A stretch of 64,000 nt of DNA from Candidatus Melainabacteria bacterium (GTDB lineage Bacteria; Cyanobacteriota; Vampirovibrionia; Obscuribacterales; Obscuribacteraceae): the NCBI GenBank assembly GCA_003963305.1, contig RXJR01000023.1, positions 124,001 through 188,000 of the forward strand, in the 5' to 3' direction. Positions 52,537-62,451 of this stretch are shown here, one piece after another. The position numbers and the translations under genes were made by a program. The notes under the pieces are model-generated. The model was not told the origin of the DNA, searched no databases, and saw only the letters and a list, made by a program, of their open reading frames with translations. Every line of letters begins with the position of its first letter. Position 1 is the stretch's first letter.

Positions 52537-54138
52537 TCACTGCGAGGGCAGTTCTACTGTAAATTGACTGCCCTTGCCAATCTGGCTTTCACACCAGATT
52601 TGACCGCCGTGCCCTTCAACAATCTTGCGGGAGAGATAGAGTCCCAACCCCGTACTGGCGTAGTAGCGCCCACTCGATCCCGCTTGCCAGAAGCGCTGAA
52701 AGAGCTTAGCCATATTTTCAGGTGGAATGCCTTTTCCGGTATCAGATACGGTGAGTGTGGTGACGTCGTCATTTTGAAAAAGTTCGACTTGTATTCTGCC
52801 ACCACCAGGGGTGAATTTGAGCGAGTTATCGATCAAGTTCTGAATCACTCTTCTGATTTCTTCCTTGTCACAGGGAATTTCTTTGATCCGGTCAGGAAGC
52901 ACAGTAATCAACTGAATCTTGCGTTCCTCTGCCAGTGGCATGACCTCAGTGACGAACTGTGTCACAATCGATGACAGATCGCAGGGCGTCATCCGCATCT
53001 CTTTGACGCCACTATCAAACCGATAGACATCGAGCAGCGTCTGCACCAATCCGTACAGGGTCGTATTACTCTGCAACAAAGTGGACAAAATCTCACGCTG
53101 CTCGGCATTTACTTCGCCAAAGTCGCCATCCAGCAGTAGCTTGACAGCTCGATTGGTTGCCGAAACCGGAGTTTTCAAGTCGTGCGTAAGCGTTGCCACG
53201 AAGTCTTCTCGCTGCTGTTGCAGTTGCACCCGATCGGTCGCATTAGCGAACATGGCAACCAGACCGGTTGTGGCGCCGCTTCCATCTTTGGTCGGCCAGA
53301 CTGCCCAATCCCAGTATGAAACTTCCAGCGTCTTCTCCGATGAAAGATTCAAAGCGTTTGCTGAAAAACGTGCTGGGGTGGCTGTTAAAAGAACATCTTC
53401 AAAGACCTTGCGCGGAACAAAGGGCGAAAGTTCAAAGAATGATTTACCGATTACTTCTCTGGTGCTTGCGCAAGACAAAAGCTTGGCAAACTCTTCATTG
53501 CATTCGAGACAGACGAAATGCTCGTCAAGGTTGACAATACCGATTGGAGCGCTTTCTAAAATACTCTTCGTGACGCGCTTCTCTGTTTCGAGCTCGCGAA
53601 TCGCATCGCGATGAATCAAGAGAGCAAACTCTTTAGACTTGATGTAGCTCTCGATCGCCAGGCTCATATCGAAAAAAATCAACCGCATCATCGATGCCAT
53701 GGTTTCACATTCGGTGCCGGGCTCACATTTCTCCAGCAGCCGGGGAAGTAGCCATGAGACAGCCTTGTTATAGGCGCCGATGTACCACTTCGGTTCAAGG
53801 TCGATGCGATGATGGGTCAAACCCACCTTTAGCCGATCAGCGACATAAGCTCGATCATGAGCACCATGAGCTAAACGCAGAAAATATTGCTTCTGAGCTT
53901 GCTTGGCGCGCTGTATTACATGCTCGTTCGGGAAAAAATCTCGGGTCTCTGGAAAACTCAAAAAATGTTCATACATAGCGTCCATGAGATCATCGACGCA
54001 ATTCTGCAAAAGAAGGTCGATTGCCTCCAGCTGGCCCGGTTCAATCTTTTCGAACTCAAGCCATTTTTGTCTGGTATCGATTTCCTGCTCGGTGAGCGGC
54101 TCTAGAAATTCCTGCTCTATTGCATCTTTTCGAGTCAT
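52537..54138 (-). CDS. Globin-coupled sensor histidine kinase with PAS domain
   Basis: 533 residues from the ATG at 54138, chosen for AAGGTGAGG just upstream. The protoglobin-type sensor spans about 20-175. VGLTHHRIDLEPKWYIGAYN is the HemAT-like F-helix block with His109 as likely heme ligand. A PAS domain (about 190-310), HisKA (LTHDLKTPVSATNRAV) and HATPase_c (NLIDNSLKFTPGGG, DTGKGIPPE, GLGLYLSRKI) follow. No membrane helix, so it is a soluble O2/NO/CO sensor. It diverges from the NarL-type regulator gene 102 bp away, its probable partner. Confidence 0.9.
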   Translation of the reverse strand: MTRKDAIEQEFLEPLTEQEIDTRQKWLEFEKIEPGQLEAIDLLLQNCVDDLMDAMYEHFLSFPETRDFFPNEHVIQRAKQAQKQYFLRLAHGAHDRAYVADRLKVGLTHHRIDLEPKWYIGAYNKAVSWLLPRLLEKCEPGTECETMASMMRLIFFDMSLAIESYIKSKEFALLIHRDAIRELETEKRVTKSILESAPIGIVNLDEHFVCLECNEEFAKLLSCASTREVIGKSFFELSPFVPRKVFEDVLLTATPARFSANALNLSSEKTLEVSYWDWAVWPTKDGSGATTGLVAMFANATDRVQLQQQREDFVATLTHDLKTPVSATNRAVKLLLDGDFGEVNAEQREILSTLLQSNTTLYGLVQTLLDVYRFDSGVKEMRMTPCDLSSIVTQFVTEVMPLAEERKIQLITVLPDRIKEIPCDKEEIRRVIQNLIDNSLKFTPGGGRIQVELFQNDDVTTLTVSDTGKGIPPENMAKLFQRFWQAGSSGRYYASTGLGLYLSRKIVEGHGGQIWCESQIGKGSQFTVELPSQ

Positions 54139-54240
54139 CAGCCTCACCTTGAAAACGTCGAACATCGATGCTCAACAAGCAAGCTCGTTCTACAAGCGTC
54201 AATGTCGAGGCAAAGTATATATAATTATCGAGAAGGAATC

Positions 54241-55137
54241 ATGATTTCGGATATAAGCGACAAATCGGTCGCAACTAAAAGCAAACTAAATCAAGCGAGT
54301 ACTTTGGAAATGAGTGTTGAAAAAGAAGCAAATGGACATCAGATCCGAATTTTACTCGTGGAAGACCACGCCCTGACACGGGTCGGAATCAAGACAGTCT
54401 TAAAACGTGAAGCCGATTTGCAAGTCGTTGGTGAGGCATCCAATGGTGAAGAAGCCGTCGAGCAAGCCGAACTCTTGAAGCCAGATGTCATCCTCATGGA
54501 TGTTGGCATGCCGATAATGGATGGAATCCAGGCGGCCAAGAAGATTGTCGAACACGGCAACGCCGCCAGAATTATTATGCTTACACAACATGATAACGAC
54601 CAGGACATCCTCGCTTCCTTTTCCGCCGGTGCCTCGGGATACTGTTTGAAAGATGTCGAAGAGTCTCGGCTGTTCATGGCGATCAGAACAGTCTTCGCGG
54701 GCGATGCCTGGCTGGATTCAGCAATCGCAGGCAAAGTATTGAAGCTTCAAAGACAGATCAACCAGGCCCAGCAGCAAAACGTTCAATCAGCTCAACCAAC
54801 AGAGTCTTCGGCGCACGAGTCGCCTGAGGAGCACGCCGAACACGGTACTCATCACGACAGAACAGATCATGAGGTTGTGCCTTCCTCAGATTTAGCTGCT
54901 CATTCGGGAGCGGGAAATCCGCAAAAGCTAGATCGTCCCTATGCCGAACCACTCTCACCCCGAGAATTGGAGGTGCTTGGTCTGATCGTCGAAGGAATGT
55001 CAAACCAGCAAATTTCAGACAAGTTGATAATCTCGCTGCCAACAACCAAAACACATGTCCGAAACATTTTGAACAAACTGGCGGTTGACGATAGAACTCA
55101 AGCGGCAGTGCACGCGATGCGGCGCGGTTTAGTTTAA
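54241..55137 (+). CDS. NarL/FixJ-family response regulator with long His-rich linker
   Basis: 298 residues from the ATG at 54241 (AAGGA upstream). The receiver domain spans about 35-155 with phospho-Asp in VILMDVGMPIMDG. The LuxR-type helix-turn-helix lies at the C-terminus (LSPRELEVLGLIVEGMSNQQ). The linker is unusually long and contains HESPEEHAEHGTHHDRTDHE, eight charged and histidine-rich turns that could bind metal. It is probably phosphorylated by the divergent globin-coupled kinase and is the best candidate to bind the island palindrome. Confidence 0.9.
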   Translation: MISDISDKSVATKSKLNQASTLEMSVEKEANGHQIRILLVEDHALTRVGIKTVLKREADLQVVGEASNGEEAVEQAELLKPDVILMDVGMPIMDGIQAAKKIVEHGNAARIIMLTQHDNDQDILASFSAGASGYCLKDVEESRLFMAIRTVFAGDAWLDSAIAGKVLKLQRQINQAQQQNVQSAQPTESSAHESPEEHAEHGTHHDRTDHEVVPSSDLAAHSGAGNPQKLDRPYAEPLSPRELEVLGLIVEGMSNQQISDKLIISLPTTKTHVRNILNKLAVDDRTQAAVHAMRRGLV

Positions 55138-55216
55138 GGCACACGAATCTTTCGCCAAACATTCAAGAGGCGAGCATAATCATTCAACTCGCAGGAAATA
55201 CATCCGTCAAGGAAAT

Positions 55217-55666
55217 ATGCACGTAGTAATCGCCATAAACGAGGCAAAATACGCCGAAGCAATTGCAGACTTCGTCATCAATCACGATTGGAAAGATGAC
55301 ACTACATTCGAAGTCATTTCAATAGTAAAGCCCATGAAAGTAGCTTCCTTCGAAGCAGTTCTACCAGGCCCGATACTGGACGAAATAATGCAAAAGAAAA
55401 CAACGGCTGCCGAAAGCCTTGTGCAAACTTTCGTGCGGTCAATCACTAAAACAATAGATCAGGCGAGAATCAAAACATCGGTGCGCGAAGGGTTTCCCAC
55501 CGACGAAATTATGGAAACGCTGAAAGCCAGCCATGCAGATATTCTGATTGTGGGTAGCCATGCGCGGCACGGTCTTGAACGAGCCTTCCTGGGAAGCGTT
55601 TCTCACTATCTTGTTTTTCATGCCGAATGTTCGATTATTGTGATACGGCTTCCAAATCATCAATAG
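55217..55666 (+). CDS. Universal stress protein, single domain
   Basis: 149 residues. The nucleotide loop is GSHARHGLERAFLGSVS. AAGGA lies before the ATG. It lies 79 bp downstream of the NarL-type regulator and is possibly co-transcribed. It overlaps the FtsH gene end by 32 bp on the opposite strand. Confidence 0.9.
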   Translation: MHVVIAINEAKYAEAIADFVINHDWKDDTTFEVISIVKPMKVASFEAVLPGPILDEIMQKKTTAAESLVQTFVRSITKTIDQARIKTSVREGFPTDEIMETLKASHADILIVGSHARHGLERAFLGSVSHYLVFHAECSIIVIRLPNHQ

Positions 55667-57575
55667 GCTGCGCGGTAGGTGCAGCTGTAGTTGCAACGGT
55701 AGATTCAGCTGTAGTTTTGGCAGTTGCAGGGGTACATTCAGCCGACGCCGATGCTGCGATCTTTTCGAGTTCCGTAGAGTTCAGGGTCTCATTCTGCAGC
55801 AACTTTTCTGCGATCGCCGTCAGGACGTGGCGCCTTCCTTTTAAAATTTGGATTGCTCTTTCAAAAGCCTCGGTAACGAGGTCTTTTACCGCGGCATCTA
55901 TCTCTCGGGATGTCTGTTCGCTATGGTATCTAGTTTCTGGAACTACGGCTCCGCTCAGAGAAGTTACAGGAGTGGGCTCATTGCTGTATGTCACGGGTCC
56001 CAGGAGCTGCGACATACCATATGTGGTGACCATGGCGCGCGCTATATCGGTTGCCTTAAGTAGATCGTCGGCAGCACCAGTCGAGAGTTCATCGAAAACG
56101 AGTGTTTCTGCGGCTCGTCCCCCCATAAGCGTAGTCAGTTTAGTTTCCAGTTCTTTCTTCGACATGAGAAATCGATCTTCGGTAGGTCGTTGCATCGTAT
56201 AACCAAGAGCACCAATTCCACGCGGAATAATCGATACCTTTTGTACGGGATCCGCTTCAGGCATAGACATTGATACAAGCGCATGTCCAGACTCGTGATA
56301 GGCCACAATCTGGCGTTCTCTGGGGTTGAGCAATCTGTTCTTTTTCTCCAGCCCAGCTACAATGCGCTCCAGGGCATTGGTAAAATCGGCAGGCTCGACG
56401 GCTTCAGCACCGCGCCTGGTGGCAAGGATGACAGCTTCATTAACTAGATTAGCCAGATCCGCGCCTGTGAAACCGGGAGTTGTTCCAGCGATGTCCTCTA
56501 CCTTCACACTCGTATCGGCTTTGATGCCGCGCAAGTGCACTTTCAAGATCTGCTCACGTCCAGTTTTATCTGGTCGATCGACCAGTATTTGCCGATCGAA
56601 GCGACCCGCTCGCAACAGTGCCCCGTCGAGAATTTCAGGGCGATTGGTAGCTGCCAACAAGACAACGCCCTGGCGCGGATCGAAACCATCCATTTCCACA
56701 AGCAATTGATTTAGAGTTTGTTCTTTCTCGTCAGGTCCGCCAGCGATAGAGCCCAGACCACGAGCCCGACCAAGTGCATCTAGCTCATCAATAAAAATGA
56801 TGCACGGTGCGCTTTTCTGCGCCTGGGCAAAGAGATCTCTTACCCTTGCTGCGCCAACTCCGACAAACATCTCGACAAATTCAGAGCCGCTGATACTGAA
56901 AAACGGAACTTTGGCCTCGCCCGCAACAGCACGAGCCAAGAGCGTTTTACCAGTTCCTGGAGGACCGACCAGCAAAATACCTTTAGGCATGTGACCGCCT
57001 AACCGCGAGTATCGAGCAGGTTCTTTAAGGAAACCGATAACCTCTTGCAGTTCACCTTTGGCCTCATCGACACCAGCGACATCGTTGAACGTTGTTTTTA
57101 TATTGCTTTCGCTATAGACACGCGCTTTGTTCCGCTCAAACGGCAAAAGACCTGCACCCAAAGACCCTTTCTGTCCGACCAATGAACCCAGCGTGCCGAA
57201 CAGCACGAACAAACCGAAAATAATCCAGGGCAAGTTGGCTTCCCAGAAGCCAATCTCCGGTGTGCCCTGAAAACTAGAGGAGTTGTCGGCTAATCGAGTC
57301 AGCAACTGCGGATCGTCTATGCGCACAGTGCGGAATCTTTTCGTCTTGCCATTCTCAGACAAGGTTCCCGTTATTTCCTGCTTGCTGACGCTTACATTGG
57401 CAAGCTTCTTCTCCTGAGCAAGTGCTATAAAACGACTGTAGGGAACGGTTTCGGTCAACGACGCCTGAAACAGATTACCCAGAGCGGAAATAATGAGGAA
57501 GATTAGAAAGACCCGCCAGGCAACGATGATGGGGTCCGGCGTCTTTATCTTATTGTCAACAGTCTCTTCAGGCAT
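55635..57575 (-). CDS. ftsH: ATP-dependent zinc metalloprotease FtsH
   Basis: 646 residues from the ATG at 57575 (a longer frame reaches 57641). Two membrane helices (about 20-40 and 110-130) flank a periplasmic domain. The AAA module has GPPGTGKT and [10 protein letters not shown], and the protease has HESGH. It degrades membrane and regulatory proteins. The C-terminus is Thr/Ala-rich. Cyanobacteria-like genomes have several FtsH copies; this one sits in the stress island and may be a specialised paralogue. Confidence 0.95.
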   Translation of the reverse strand: MPEETVDNKIKTPDPIIVAWRVFLIFLIISALGNLFQASLTETVPYSRFIALAQEKKLANVSVSKQEITGTLSENGKTKRFRTVRIDDPQLLTRLADNSSSFQGTPEIGFWEANLPWIIFGLFVLFGTLGSLVGQKGSLGAGLLPFERNKARVYSESNIKTTFNDVAGVDEAKGELQEVIGFLKEPARYSRLGGHMPKGILLVGPPGTGKTLLARAVAGEAKVPFFSISGSEFVEMFVGVGAARVRDLFAQAQKSAPCIIFIDELDALGRARGLGSIAGGPDEKEQTLNQLLVEMDGFDPRQGVVLLAATNRPEILDGALLRAGRFDRQILVDRPDKTGREQILKVHLRGIKADTSVKVEDIAGTTPGFTGADLANLVNEAVILATRRGAEAVEPADFTNALERIVAGLEKKNRLLNPRERQIVAYHESGHALVSMSMPEADPVQKVSIIPRGIGALGYTMQRPTEDRFLMSKKELETKLTTLMGGRAAETLVFDELSTGAADDLLKATDIARAMVTTYGMSQLLGPVTYSNEPTPVTSLSGAVVPETRYHSEQTSREIDAAVKDLVTEAFERAIQILKGRRHVLTAIAEKLLQNETLNSTELEKIAASASAECTPATAKTTAESTVATTAAPTAQPIDDLEAVSQ

Positions 57576-57668
57576 AACATGTCCGAACGTGGGTCCAACC
57601 ACACAACTATCGCATTGTACTATCGTCCACACCTCGGTCAAATTGATTATCGTCAGAATCGAGGCTGG

Positions 57669-57684
57669 TAGACCTAAAGGATGA
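57669..57684 (+). promoter_or_regulatory. Degenerate island palindrome, site D
   Basis: TAGACCTAAAGGATGA keeps the centre and right arm of the palindrome (11 of 16 matches to site B). It lies about 58-73 bp upstream of the cytochrome c start. Confidence 0.25.
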
Positions 57685-57741
57685 TTTCAGAGTAGGATTT
57701 CGCAGCAACTTCAGCTTTTAGATCGATAACAGGAGCACAAA

Positions 57742-58203
57742 ATGCGAGCAAAATTTATAAAGGTTCACTCGTGGATGCAACTGATGAAAATCCCCGTGCT
57801 CTCCGTACTGTTTGTGCTTTCCAGCCTGGCGCTGCCCGCCGGTGCAGGGGATTCGCATGATGCAAAGTCAACCGATGGTCAAAAGAAGCATAAACAGAAC
57901 GAGCAGCAGCGAGTGCAGCAAAACAAAGCTCAATCAATAAAACGCGGAAAACAACTCTACTACGCGAATAACTGCCAGAGCTGCCATACGATTGGAAATC
58001 GTGGCGCAAAGTTCGGACCGGCGTTAGACAAATTAGGCAAACACGCGAGCGCACTAGAGATGTCTGAAGAGATTCATGGTGGCGCAGATGAACCCGAGAT
58101 GGATTTCAAAACGCGACATCTAACCAAAGATGAGCAGCGATCGATAATCGACTTTCTGCTTTCTGTTCAAGACAAAGCAACGAAACAAGCCGGCAGCCAC
58201 TGA
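57742..58203 (+). CDS. Exported monoheme c-type cytochrome
   Basis: 153 residues. A signal peptide (about 1-34) and a Lys/Gln-rich spacer precede a class I cytochrome c domain with CQSCH. Candidate axial Met lies in LEMSEEIHGG or EPEMDF. It is a probable periplasmic electron carrier. AGGAG precedes the ATG. It lies 34 bp upstream of a Usp gene, a likely operon. Confidence 0.88.
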   Translation: MRAKFIKVHSWMQLMKIPVLSVLFVLSSLALPAGAGDSHDAKSTDGQKKHKQNEQQRVQQNKAQSIKRGKQLYYANNCQSCHTIGNRGAKFGPALDKLGKHASALEMSEEIHGGADEPEMDFKTRHLTKDEQRSIIDFLLSVQDKATKQAGSH

Positions 58204-58237
58204 ATGTAGTACTACCCACCCAACCAAGGTTATCGCC

Positions 58238-58744
58238 ATGAATGTACTTTTAGCTGTATCAGATCGCTTTTTCGGGGACGCACTGGTGAAGTTCGCACGC
58301 CACCACCATTGGGAAGAGAATGCCCACTTCAAGGTGATCAAAGCAGTTTTGCCTGCGGAGCATCAACCTGGGGCAACCAATGAAGACCGCGAAATTTCGT
58401 TTCAAGAAGAAATGAAACTAGCCGATAATTTGCTGAAAAAACTTTGCGCGATGCTCGGCAAAAACAAAGAAGGCTGCGATATTTCGCCTGAAGTAATAAT
58501 CGGAAGCCCGGCAAAAGTAATCATCGAATACGCCACCAATTGGCCGGCTGATATCATCATTCTCGGAGCCCATGAGCAGAGCAACTTTGAAAAGCTGATA
58601 CTCGGAAGCGTCTCGAAATACATATCAGAACATGCTCCTTGCTCATTCACCATCGTGCGTATCGCCAATGACGAGGCGCTTGATTTGAGCCTGGAAGAAG
58701 ATGAAGTGCTTGAAGAGCTGGGCATACCGTTAGCCTCATCTTGA
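58238..58744 (+). CDS. Universal stress protein, single domain, acidic tail
   Basis: 168 residues. The loop is GAHEQSNFEKLILGSVS. The C-terminal tail is acidic (SLEEDEVLEELG). The leader CCAACCAAGG before the ATG is also found before the hydrolase gene at 61209. Confidence 0.88.
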   Translation: MNVLLAVSDRFFGDALVKFARHHHWEENAHFKVIKAVLPAEHQPGATNEDREISFQEEMKLADNLLKKLCAMLGKNKEGCDISPEVIIGSPAKVIIEYATNWPADIIILGAHEQSNFEKLILGSVSKYISEHAPCSFTIVRIANDEALDLSLEEDEVLEELGIPLASS

Positions 58745-58791
58745 AACTCTTCGAGTTACAAGTCATAGACTCCGAATTCACATCACAGTGC

Positions 58792-59121
58792 TTATTCTTC
58801 TAACAAAATCTTGAGCTTTGCTTGTGCTTCCACGCCAAGAATAACATTGGTCGGTTCCGTGAGCGCACGCGGAAATATCAACATCACCTTGTCGGTTTTG
58901 CTCAAGCGCAACCCTTCATATTTCGTACCAGCCAGCCCCCAGTTGCTCAACACGAACAACCAGAATGCAGCGGAGTCGTGATCGATCTGCTCACAAATCT
59001 CTCGCTGCATTTCTATATTGTTCAGCAGACAAGTCGACTTCCAGTAGACCAGCAAAGACTGACCTGTTTTGCGGACTTGAAGCCCTTCCTGCAGGCTCTC
59101 TGCTGCGCCATCACCTGTCAC
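58792..59121 (-). CDS. Small protein of unknown function downstream of a BCAM0308-like gene
   Basis: 109 residues. No domain recognised; central WLFVLSNWGLAGTKYEGLRL. GTG start 2 bp after the preceding gene's stop, so translation is coupled with it and a shared role is likely. Confidence 0.55.
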   Translation of the reverse strand: MTGDGAAESLQEGLQVRKTGQSLLVYWKSTCLLNNIEMQREICEQIDHDSAAFWLFVLSNWGLAGTKYEGLRLSKTDKVMLIFPRALTEPTNVILGVEAQAKLKILLEE

Positions 59122-59123
59122 AA

Positions 59124-59642
59124 CTATTCTTTGCTCCAGCGAACATGAACACTTGGTTTTTCCGGCAACGATGTGACATCTAATTTTCCACCGTATGCTT
59201 TCTCAATTGCTTTACCAATTCGTTTGGCAAGCCACATACTGGTGGTTTTGATTTCGATTTTAGAAGCTCCATCAATTCTACTCAAGATCCTCGATGCCGG
59301 ATTGTCTTGCCGGCACTCCGACTCGATGTTAGCGATGAGATTATTCATTTCCTGGAGAGCAGCAGGTTCGAACTCGCCGGTGATATCGACCGTTCCTTCC
59401 CACACATTTTTCTCTACCATAGAACAGCCAGGGCAAAGGGTTTCGACCAGATGCTCCGGTAATCCTTTCTTTAGAGACTCGTCTTCGGTGTACCAGTGCT
59501 TGTCATGATGAACCGCCCGGCATTCCGTGCAAATCATATATCCTTTTTGTGCTTTCGCATTTTTGACAGTTGTAGAATCAATGTGTTGACTTGCTTCATA
59601 TCGTCCCTGCTTGAACGATATGTTGGTTGGTTTCTTATTCAT
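59124..59642 (-). CDS. BCAM0308-family zinc-ribbon protein
   Basis: 172 residues. CTEC (MICTECRAVHH) and CPGC (LCPGCSMVEKNVWEGTV) form a zinc ribbon, followed by a helical domain and a basic C-terminus, like the BCAM0308 family found in low-oxygen loci of proteobacteria. Molecular role unknown; the fold recalls RNA/ribosome-associated NMD3-like zinc proteins. AAGGAG precedes the ATG. Confidence 0.75.
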   Translation of the reverse strand: MNKKPTNISFKQGRYEASQHIDSTTVKNAKAQKGYMICTECRAVHHDKHWYTEDESLKKGLPEHLVETLCPGCSMVEKNVWEGTVDITGEFEPAALQEMNNLIANIESECRQDNPASRILSRIDGASKIEIKTTSMWLAKRIGKAIEKAYGGKLDVTSLPEKPSVHVRWSKE

Positions 59643-59664
59643 AGTCTACTCCTTTATCCGTGTA

Positions 59665-60990
59665 CTACAGCGCTTTCGCCTGAAGTTTCGAACCGGTAAT
59701 TTCTAAAGCTCTTGAAAGATCCCCAATAATGTCGTTAACGTCCTCCAGTCCGATGGAGAGTCTGATACCACCGGGTGCCAGCGCGGCTACGTCCTTAATA
59801 GCGTCGGGCAACGCTGAGTGAGTCATCGAATATGGTTCTTCTATGAGGGTACGCGTTTGACCCAGGCTGACAGCGAGCGTAATGCTTTGCGAGGAGCGGG
59901 CAATTGCATCGATGAAGTGCGCGGCTGCAGCCTGTGCTTCGCCGGAACTTCCCTTTAGCACGAAATAAATCATTGAGCCGGGCGCAAATCTTCCGTCGTA
60001 ACTAATCATCTGGCGGTGCGCAAGATCTGATTGCGCAAATGAATCAAGTCCAGGGTAAGAAACGTGATCGATGAGTGGATGATTTTCCAAAAATTGTGCA
60101 ATCGCTATTGCCGAACGCTGTTCCTGTTCGAGCCTTGTTGCAAGTGTCGGCAAGCCATAAACAAGCAGCGGCCAGGCAGAGCGCGCCGCTAATGTGCCAC
60201 CAAAATCCTTCCTGTACAAAAGCAATGATCGATGATACCGACCGGCACCGATGACGACACCGCCCATATCAGTGCCGAAGCCACCAATATTCTTGGTCAA
60301 GCTGTGAACAACAAAATCTGCGCCGTGGCTGATTGGTCTCTGACAAAATGGCGTAGCAAAGGTATTGTCTACAATCAATACAATTCTTTCGTCTTCTTTT
60401 CGATGCTTATTAGCCTCGTCAACGCAAGATTTGATAGCCCGGATATCGAGTAATTCAAGCGTGGGGTTAACAGGTGTCTCAAAGTAAACCACGCGAGTCT
60501 TACTGGTGATGGCACCGGCAAGCGCCTCCATATCACGCAGATCAATAAATTTCGTCGACACGCCCTGCCTGATCATCCAATTGCTCAGCAAGCTGTAAGT
60601 GCAGCCATAGAGAAGTTGGTGAGCGATGATCTCGTCGCCGGAAGTCACGTTGATGCATAATGCTGCGCTTACTGCAGCCATGCCGGTCGCGAAACAGACT
60701 GCAATGTCGGCATCCTCAGCAAGTGCCAGCTTCTCCTCAAGGATTCCACGGGTTGGTTCGTCCAGCCGTTCATATACATAGATTGGAGCTTCACTTCCGT
60801 TCTCATCAGAAGCGAACTGTGCGAAACCCTGCATGCCTCTCTGCACCGAGTCCAGCCGATAGGCGCAAGAAACGTTCATCGGAGGAACGAGCGGGTGATT
60901 ATATTCCCAGTGCCGACTGTCATAATCGTTATGGATCATGCTAGTGCGTATCGAATAGTCTTTATGTCGCTTCTGACCTTTTCTGGACAT
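59665..60990 (-). CDS. Cystathionine gamma-synthase/methionine gamma-lyase-like PLP enzyme
   Basis: 441 residues from the ATG at 60990, which has GGGAGA upstream; the frame is open further but lacks a good start. The trans-sulfuration PLP family is clear from PIYVYERLDEPTR, CFATGMAAVSAAL, VDNTFATPF and the Schiff-base Lys in HSLTKNIGGFG. It may act on cystathionine, homocysteine or methionine; the exact reaction is not resolved. It is next to the BCAM0308-like gene (22 bp). Confidence 0.9.
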   Translation of the reverse strand: MSRKGQKRHKDYSIRTSMIHNDYDSRHWEYNHPLVPPMNVSCAYRLDSVQRGMQGFAQFASDENGSEAPIYVYERLDEPTRGILEEKLALAEDADIAVCFATGMAAVSAALCINVTSGDEIIAHQLLYGCTYSLLSNWMIRQGVSTKFIDLRDMEALAGAITSKTRVVYFETPVNPTLELLDIRAIKSCVDEANKHRKEDERIVLIVDNTFATPFCQRPISHGADFVVHSLTKNIGGFGTDMGGVVIGAGRYHRSLLLYRKDFGGTLAARSAWPLLVYGLPTLATRLEQEQRSAIAIAQFLENHPLIDHVSYPGLDSFAQSDLAHRQMISYDGRFAPGSMIYFVLKGSSGEAQAAAAHFIDAIARSSQSITLAVSLGQTRTLIEEPYSMTHSALPDAIKDVAALAPGGIRLSIGLEDVNDIIGDLSRALEITGSKLQAKAL

Positions 60991-61099
60991 TACGAATTCT
61001 CCCGGTGCGTCTATAACGTCCCTATTATTCTTCAAAATCGACGAACAAAGCGCATCGTCCCACTGAACTTTTCGACTGCCTGATTGGCTGATTTTGTTG

Positions 61100-61115
61100 T
61101 CATCCAAATGGATTA
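61100..61115. promoter_or_regulatory. Island palindrome, site C
   Basis: TCATCCAAATGGATTA has the same 5-6-5 arrangement as sites A and B with one arm mismatch. It lies in the divergent gap between the PLP-enzyme gene (110 bp) and the hydrolase gene (94 bp). Confidence 0.4.
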
Positions 61116-61208
61116 GTATCAGTTCGAAAAAATCAGCCGCAATACTCATGCCACCCGAGTGCATTGCGCAGAAAATGAATATTGATGCTCCAACCAAGGG
61201 TTACGACT

Positions 61209-61877
61209 ATGCAGTCACATTCGAAAACCTCAGCTGTAAAACAGGCTGTATCCATTCCCGCGTCCGGAAGTGTATTGTCGGGCGATCTCGCCGTTCCACC
61301 AAACGCGCTCGGGTTGGTGTTGTTCGCGCACGGAAGCGGCAGCAGCCGACACAGCCCAAGAAATAAAGCTGTAGCGGCAAAGTTGAACGAGATGCACCTG
61401 GGTACTTTACTGATGGACCTGCTCACAGCCGAAGAAGAAGTAATTGACGAACAAACTTCTGCGTTACGCTTCGATATACCAATGCTGACAGATCGGCTGG
61501 TCGAAATCGTTGACTGGCTGATTGTTAATCCGGCGACAGAAGGCATGAAGCTGGGAATCTTTGGCGCCAGTACTGGTGCAGCTTCAGCGATCGGAGCAGC
61601 TGCCAGACGCGGCAAATGGGTAAACGCTGTCGTCTCACGTGGGGGACGACCGGACCTCGCGAAAGATTACCTGAGCGAACTAGAAGCACCGACGCTTCTG
61701 ATTGTCGGCGGACAAGATTATACGGTGATTGAACTCAACAAACTGGCTTTTGCTGGAATGACTTGTGTCAAGAAATTATCGATCATCGAAGGCGCCACAC
61801 ATCTGTTCAGCGAACCTGGAGCGTTAGAGCAGGTATCTGTCGAAACTGGTGAGTGGTTCCAGAAGTATCTGCGATAG
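61209..61877 (+). CDS. Dienelactone-hydrolase-like alpha/beta hydrolase
   Basis: 222 residues from the ATG at 61209 (AAGGG upstream). It has LFAHGSGSSRHS (oxyanion region), a nucleophile elbow altered to GIFGASTGAAS, an acid in VGGQDYTV and a His in EGATHLF. Members of this type often sit beside phosphoribosyltransferase or Usp genes in stress islands; substrate unknown. It is divergent from the PLP enzyme. Confidence 0.8.
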   Translation: MQSHSKTSAVKQAVSIPASGSVLSGDLAVPPNALGLVLFAHGSGSSRHSPRNKAVAAKLNEMHLGTLLMDLLTAEEEVIDEQTSALRFDIPMLTDRLVEIVDWLIVNPATEGMKLGIFGASTGAASAIGAAARRGKWVNAVVSRGGRPDLAKDYLSELEAPTLLIVGGQDYTVIELNKLAFAGMTCVKKLSIIEGATHLFSEPGALEQVSVETGEWFQKYLR

Positions 61878-61980
61878 CCTGGAAATCGAAGCGGAATCGA
61901 AGCGGAATGAATGCTCAATCTGGCAGAGCGAAGGGCAAGACCGAACCATCGCTCTGCCCATCGCTCTGCTCGTGGGTTGT

Positions 61981-62451
61981 TTAGGCCGCCTCACTCGACT
62001 TGGTTTTCACAATTTCGACTGAACACTCTGCATTGTTGGCAACAGCTTCGGCAACACTTCCGCAAAACATCTTCGCCAGACCACGCCTGCTGTGCGTACC
62101 GCAGATTATCAAGTCAGCGCTCCACTCACGGGCTTCGTCCAAGATCTTCTCACTGACAATACCAGTCAAAACATCTCCAGTAACTTCAGCGGCCACCAAA
62201 TGGTGCTTGAGCAACTCGACTGCATCATTGACGTAAGTTTGCTTGCCCAGAAACTCTTCATGCTCTGCCTTTGCAATAGCATCACAAGCATCCGGTGTGT
62301 ACAGACCCGGGCTGTAGGCTGTTAGAACCTGGCTGGGTTCAAACACAGAGATGATGCGAAATAGCGAACGATTGGGCCAGCATCGATCGAGCACCGACTC
62401 CAACACTCTCTTCGAGCAATCAGACTCTTCTATGGCAATTAGAACTCTCAT
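61981..62451 (-). CDS. Universal stress protein, single domain
   Basis: 156 residues. The loop is GTHSRRGLAKMFCGSVA. The start at 62451 has GAGGAAG upstream and overlaps the previous stop (ATGA), so it forms a pair with the next Usp gene. Confidence 0.9.
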   Translation of the reverse strand: MRVLIAIEESDCSKRVLESVLDRCWPNRSLFRIISVFEPSQVLTAYSPGLYTPDACDAIAKAEHEEFLGKQTYVNDAVELLKHHLVAAEVTGDVLTGIVSEKILDEAREWSADLIICGTHSRRGLAKMFCGSVAEAVANNAECSVEIVKTKSSEAA

